Assembly: GCA_003255025.1 (NCBI GenBank)
Contig: QANY01012003.1
Span: 126,122-190,121 of the forward strand
Direction of reading: 5' to 3'
DNA length: 64,000 nt
Origin: Datisca glomerata
Taxonomy: Eukaryota > Streptophyta > Magnoliopsida > Cucurbitales > Datiscaceae
Below the pieces are notes generated by a model. It ran no database searches. It had not been told where the DNA came from and saw only the letters and a program-made list of their open reading frames with translations. Positions 60,019 to 64,000 of this stretch are shown piece after piece (within the stretch, counting starts at the first letter, position 1; each line of letters starts with the position of its first letter). Position numbers and translations under genes: made by a program.

Positions 60019-62100
60019 AGAAGTTGAACCAGCAAACCCCCAAAGTCGCGCTCTTTCCTCTCAGTTTGCCAAAAGGAAAACTACGGAAGGAAGAGAATTT
60101 GTTTTATGACGGCCGTTAAGTGTTAACTGACGGTTGGTACACGCCTGTCGCCTTGCTAAATGCTGGGCTTGGAGCAACATGCCAACATCCATTAACCGTT
60201 AACCCGGCTAACTTGTTCAACTCAACTCCCTCCTACCCAAAAGAAGGTGAAAATTTCTAGCATTTCTGATAGTCAGTACTACTCTTTTGGCACGTAAATT
60301 AATTCATATGTGAAATTAAAAAAATTAGTGAATTCTTGAAAATTGAAAAAAAATCGTATGTATCATTAAATGATATGAAAAATTATTAAATCTTCTATGT
60401 TTTTTTAAATAATAGCATTCTATCGTACAACATTTTATATTAGAACACTTATTTTTATATCCATGCTCTCCACTATCTTTTTCATTCATATTATTGATAA
60501 AAAAAGATATTGTCATTATACTATGTTCAATTTTTCTTTCATACAGCGTATTGATAAATTATACTTCTATTTTGTCCAAAATTATATGAGCGTTTCTCTA
60601 GTTTTAAAAGTTACATAGAAAATTTATCTCTAATTTTATTACAGCCAACGCATAAATTGATAGTACAAATTTCATCTTAGGATATCATCACTTACCTTTT
60701 TTGTTAAAAAAATCAACAGGTCATAATTATTTGTCATTTTTGAATTTTTTTTGTTTGTAAATAAAATATTGTGTACATTAGTATTTGTGTATATCTCTAT
60801 GACTTTTTTCATTTTATTTTTTTCTGAAACTAAGAATAACTGGGTCAAAAATAGTAAAAGATGACGACAAAATAATACTATTTTTTAAGAAAACAAGAGT
60901 GTTAATCATCAAAAGAGGGATTATAACCATTAATTATATCAGATGATTTACGACCATTAATAGTGCCACATGATTACAACCACTAACAATGTCACGCTAT
61001 AAAACATATTGTAAACAATGAGGAACGTCCCCTAGCTAAAGCAAACTAGAATTAAAATGCAATAGATCATAGAACTACAAAAAATACATTAGAGATGAGT
61101 CAAAATAACTTGTAGAAAAAATGAACCAACCCAATAACATATCTAACAGAAGAATGAGTGGAACTAGTTCAATTTATAGTAAATAAACATGCTACGTAAA
61201 ATAAACATATGTATCAACCATGCGTGGTGAGTAGATAGTTTATAGAGATCAAATCTCAAATTATATGAAAATAATATCTCATTATAATCATCTTAAATGA
61301 TAGATTAGATAATTCATATACTCATGTGGAGCATTTTGAACCGGTATGGTATTGTATGTACTTTAAATGGTTAAATGTGTGTGAGATATTTCAAATATGT
61401 ATTGATAGTAACTTAAATGTGAGTTGAATAGTGACATATCACAAATGTGTTGTAGATATCTCACGGTGCAACATAGTTGAGGTACATCAATACATATTTA
61501 AAGTATTGACGTACACATTTAAAATACGGGATAGCATATCAGGACAGTATGACAAAATATATAAATCGATTTATCCTACTCCTAGTTAGTTTCTTTGTGC
61601 ACGATAAAAATCTGAATTGGTATTATAAGTAGTATAAGAGAAATTGTAACGAGAAAACCCTTCAAAAAGAAGAAAACAACAATAGAACATATGTATTGTT
61701 TTTAATGAAATGTGATTTTTTATAACAGAAAGGATTATGTTCTCCCGCACTAAATTCTTGCCGAAATTAGAGTCTGCATTCTGATGTTAATATTAACATT
61801 TGATAGATCAAGTACTAACAAAATATTTTCATAACTGAATTCAACAGAAAAATTATAAATCAAATGGGTTGATTAATACTTATCCCAGAGTAAATTTTGT
61901 TTAAAAAATCTAAATCATACTTTTATTTATTTTCTAAGGAGTTCTTTTTTTTTTTTTTAATTTCTCCAAGAATAATGCGACTGTGCGTAGTTCAATTTCC
62001 TTTTCCACCTGGAGTCGGAGAGCAACTTGATACTTGATAGTCTCACAAAGCTGACGCCTTTGTAAATCGTAGTAGAGCAGATTAAAGACTTGAGAAAGTC
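60019..62100. promoter_or_regulatory. Divergent promoter interval between the SH2 gene and ribokinase
   Basis: The genes start head to head about 2.1 kb apart (59937 minus, 62101 plus). 60019-60110 should be SH2-gene leader and about 61990-62100 ribokinase leader. The middle is AT-rich without genes; 61340-61560 contains loosely mirrored TTTAAATGTGT-like pieces that may be a decayed MITE. No clear TATA pair was identified. Confidence 0.45.
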
Positions 62101-62766
62101 ATGAGAGGAGTGGCTCTTTCACCGTCTAACTATTGGCGACCCAATACCCAAAACAACTTCGCAAACGAAAACTTTCGTACTTTCTCAAACCCGCGTCTTA
62201 TTCACTTCAAAATCACGGAAACCCCCTCGGATGGAAGACACCCACTTCCTTGTTTTTCGATAAATCCTTCCAAGACATCAGTTCCACCAATCCCAATTCC
62301 CAGTACAAGCCAGCCACCGCTTGTAGTGGTGGGCTCCGCCAATGCAGACATCTATGTGGAGATTGACAGGCTACCGATGGAGGGTGAGACTATCTCGGCC
62401 AAGACTGGGCAGACCTTGGCTGGTGGAAAGGGTGCAAATCAGGCTGCCTGCGGTGGCAAGCTCTCATACCCGACGTATTTTGTCGGTCAGATTGGAGAGG
62501 ATGCTCATGGGAAGTTGATCAGTGAGGCCCTTGAAAATGGAGGAGTCCACCTTGAGCATTTGACTCCTGTGGCTGCTGCACCAACTGGGCATGCTGTGGT
62601 GATGCTTCAGCCTGATGGGCAAAATTCTATTATTATTGTAGGTGGTGCTAACATGAATTGTTGGCCTGAGACTCTTTCTGACGAGGATTTGAATATTATC
62701 AGGAACGCTGGTATCGTTTTGCTCCAGAGGGAGATACCAGATTTAGTCAATATTCAAGTTGCAAAG
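62101..62766 (+). CDS. RBSK: Ribokinase (PfkB family), plastid-targeted, first exon (gene continues off right edge)
   Basis: 222 codons end in phase 0 at NIQVAK|GTCAGG. Residues 1 to about 72 are Ser/Pro/Asn-rich and fit a transit peptide. The kinase begins VVVGSANADIYVEIDRLP; the PfkB N-terminal signature is present as LAGGKGANQAACGGKL, with ribose-binding residues expected in SANAD and GGKGANQ. YFVGQIGEDAHGKLI and GHAVVMLQPDGQNSIIIVGG follow as in bacterial RbsK. The ATP-binding C-terminal half with the catalytic GAGD-type Asp is not in the window. The enzyme phosphorylates ribose, probably salvaged from nucleosides, to ribose 5-phosphate. Arabidopsis At1g17160 is the named counterpart (from memory). 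Confidence 0.9.
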
Positions 62767-64000
62767 GTCAGGGCTTGATTTATTTACTTATTTTTTTAAT
62801 GAATAATTCTACTTTTACACACTCTTTCATGGCTACTGTCAGATTACTTTTAATCAGCTTACAGCTCGGATATTCTGAATCCTGCTACGGAGCATTCCAA
62901 AACTCCATTGATGACTTGGGTTACTGAAATGATTGTGAGCCTGTAGGAAAATTGCATTGATATCTGCTTAGTGACTAGCTCCAATATTCATGTATCCTAT
63001 GTGGGTGAGGTAAAATTTGCAGTTCACATAAGTAGGTGAAATGTTGATTGTCACTGTTGAGAAGCTTGACTCTTGAGTTAATGAGAAAAATAGATAAAAG
63101 ACTATTTTGTGTGTCAGGTCAGTGTTGTATTGACATTCTTCCAGAGACTAACATACATGTTATAGGATGGTAGTATTATTGTATATAAATTTAAAAAAAA
63201 ATGCTTGTGAGGGTGATGCTAGTGCTTATTTTGGCCCCTATTTGTCTTCTTCGCTATATAGAAGGAGAGAACGAGAAACTAGAGTACTTTCAATAATGTT
63301 GAGCTTTTATGATCTAGAGCGAAAGGTCATTTTTTCAAGGGGCTAACCTTTTGGTGTCAGCGTTGTTTTTAATTTGTAGCTGCTGTTCCCTTTTGTTTTG
63401 AACTTTGTTGGTTTCAGCCTTCAGGCATAAGCCTTGTCGCTGGTAGCAGTCATGCTTATACTATTGTAGCCTTCTGTAAGTCTATAGGTCCACATAGAGC
63501 TAGTGATTTAATGAGCAAAAGTTTATAGGCTAAACATGCATCTCGTCACTGAATGATTCTTTTATCATTTAGTTCTTATAAATTAATTAAGTCCTTGTAC
63601 TTCTAACCTGATTTTACTAAAGTCCTTCATTATTGTCTACTCCGTAAGTGAAACATTTTGGAAACGATAACTTGTCACGTAGCTGATTGCTTTATTTAAT
63701 GTGCCAAGTCACTTTTTCGTCTGACACATTATCATTTTAATAGTAGAAAGAAATCCGTATTCAATATCACTTGTATGTGTCTCTGCGGGGTTTTTCTTAT
63801 AGCAATAGAAGCGAAGGAAAGAACGCATATCAGTAGTTCTGAGTCATTACTCAGCAAAACAAAAAATCAAGTTACAATGTGGATTTACTAAGTACACTTT
63901 ATACATTTTCTTATAGCTTAATGGAAAGGTTTCACAAGAGAAAGTGAAGATACAAGTGTGAAAATATCTCCATATGTGCCCCGACGGTTTGTAGCTCGGA
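62767..64000 (+). other. Intron 1 of the ribokinase gene (incomplete)
   Basis: The donor GTCAGG opens an intron of at least 1.2 kb. No stretch resembling the next kinase segment was found before the end of the window. The pyrimidine-rich tracts are unremarkable. Confidence 0.55.

Noticed and set aside
61340..61560. Possible MITE with mirrored TTTAAATGTG pieces
   Set aside because: The mirror is too imperfect and no terminal duplication could be found.

Overview
The window is nuclear DNA from a flowering plant, most likely a eudicot. The evidence is spliced genes with GT-AG introns, plant-specific protein families, AT-rich intergenic DNA, Copia, Gypsy and LINE debris, and a mosaic of organelle-derived sequence. 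I could not run searches, so the species is not determined. Two N positions (about 2483 and 57596) mark unresolved bases.

Layout. (1) 1-840: first coding exon and leader of a minus-strand gene running off the left edge, an NTMC2T6-type membrane-anchored C2-domain protein. (2) 841-4570: AT-rich DNA with a perfect hairpin, a LINE fragment and an unusual fold-back element built of short inverted repeats. (3) 4574-19343: a nested pair of Copia elements. A plus-strand element (5' LTR 4574-6776, truncated 3' LTR from 18633) carries an inserted minus-strand element (LTRs 7176-9050 and 14642-16527) with a recoverable 5-bp target duplication. Both are decayed. (4) 19344-35055: a visibly more GC-rich block without intact genes. 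It mixes a mitochondrial nad2 piece, a plastid trnI-trnA spacer, Gypsy, Copia and LINE scraps, repeated segments and several (GGA)n/(TCC)n tracts. It looks like a rearranged NUMT or an organelle-genome mosaic. (5) 35978-62766: gene-rich part with five genes: an L18a-like small membrane protein (+), a mitochondrial inner membrane protease subunit 1 (-), solanesyl diphosphate synthase (-), a STAT-type SH2 protein (-) and a plastid ribokinase (+, first exon only). Exons of the four genes whose coding sequence is complete were placed so that reading phase is preserved at every junction.

The gene set recalls Arabidopsis chromosome 1 neighbourhoods (At1g17040 SHA, At1g17050 SPS2, At1g17080 L18ae-like, At1g17160 ribokinase; At1g53530 IMP1-like and At1g53590 NTMC2T6; At1g29960/29970), which supports the calls. 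That gene-number comparison is from memory. The genes are not a pathway: they serve membrane contact sites, mitochondrial protease processing, plastoquinone/ubiquinone side chains, phosphotyrosine-type signalling and plastid ribose metabolism. Smaller elements sit in introns, notably a complete TRIM retrotransposon with target duplication in the SPS gene. I saw no convincing new enzymatic or defence system. The most unusual structures are the GGA-studded organellar mosaic and the fold-back element.
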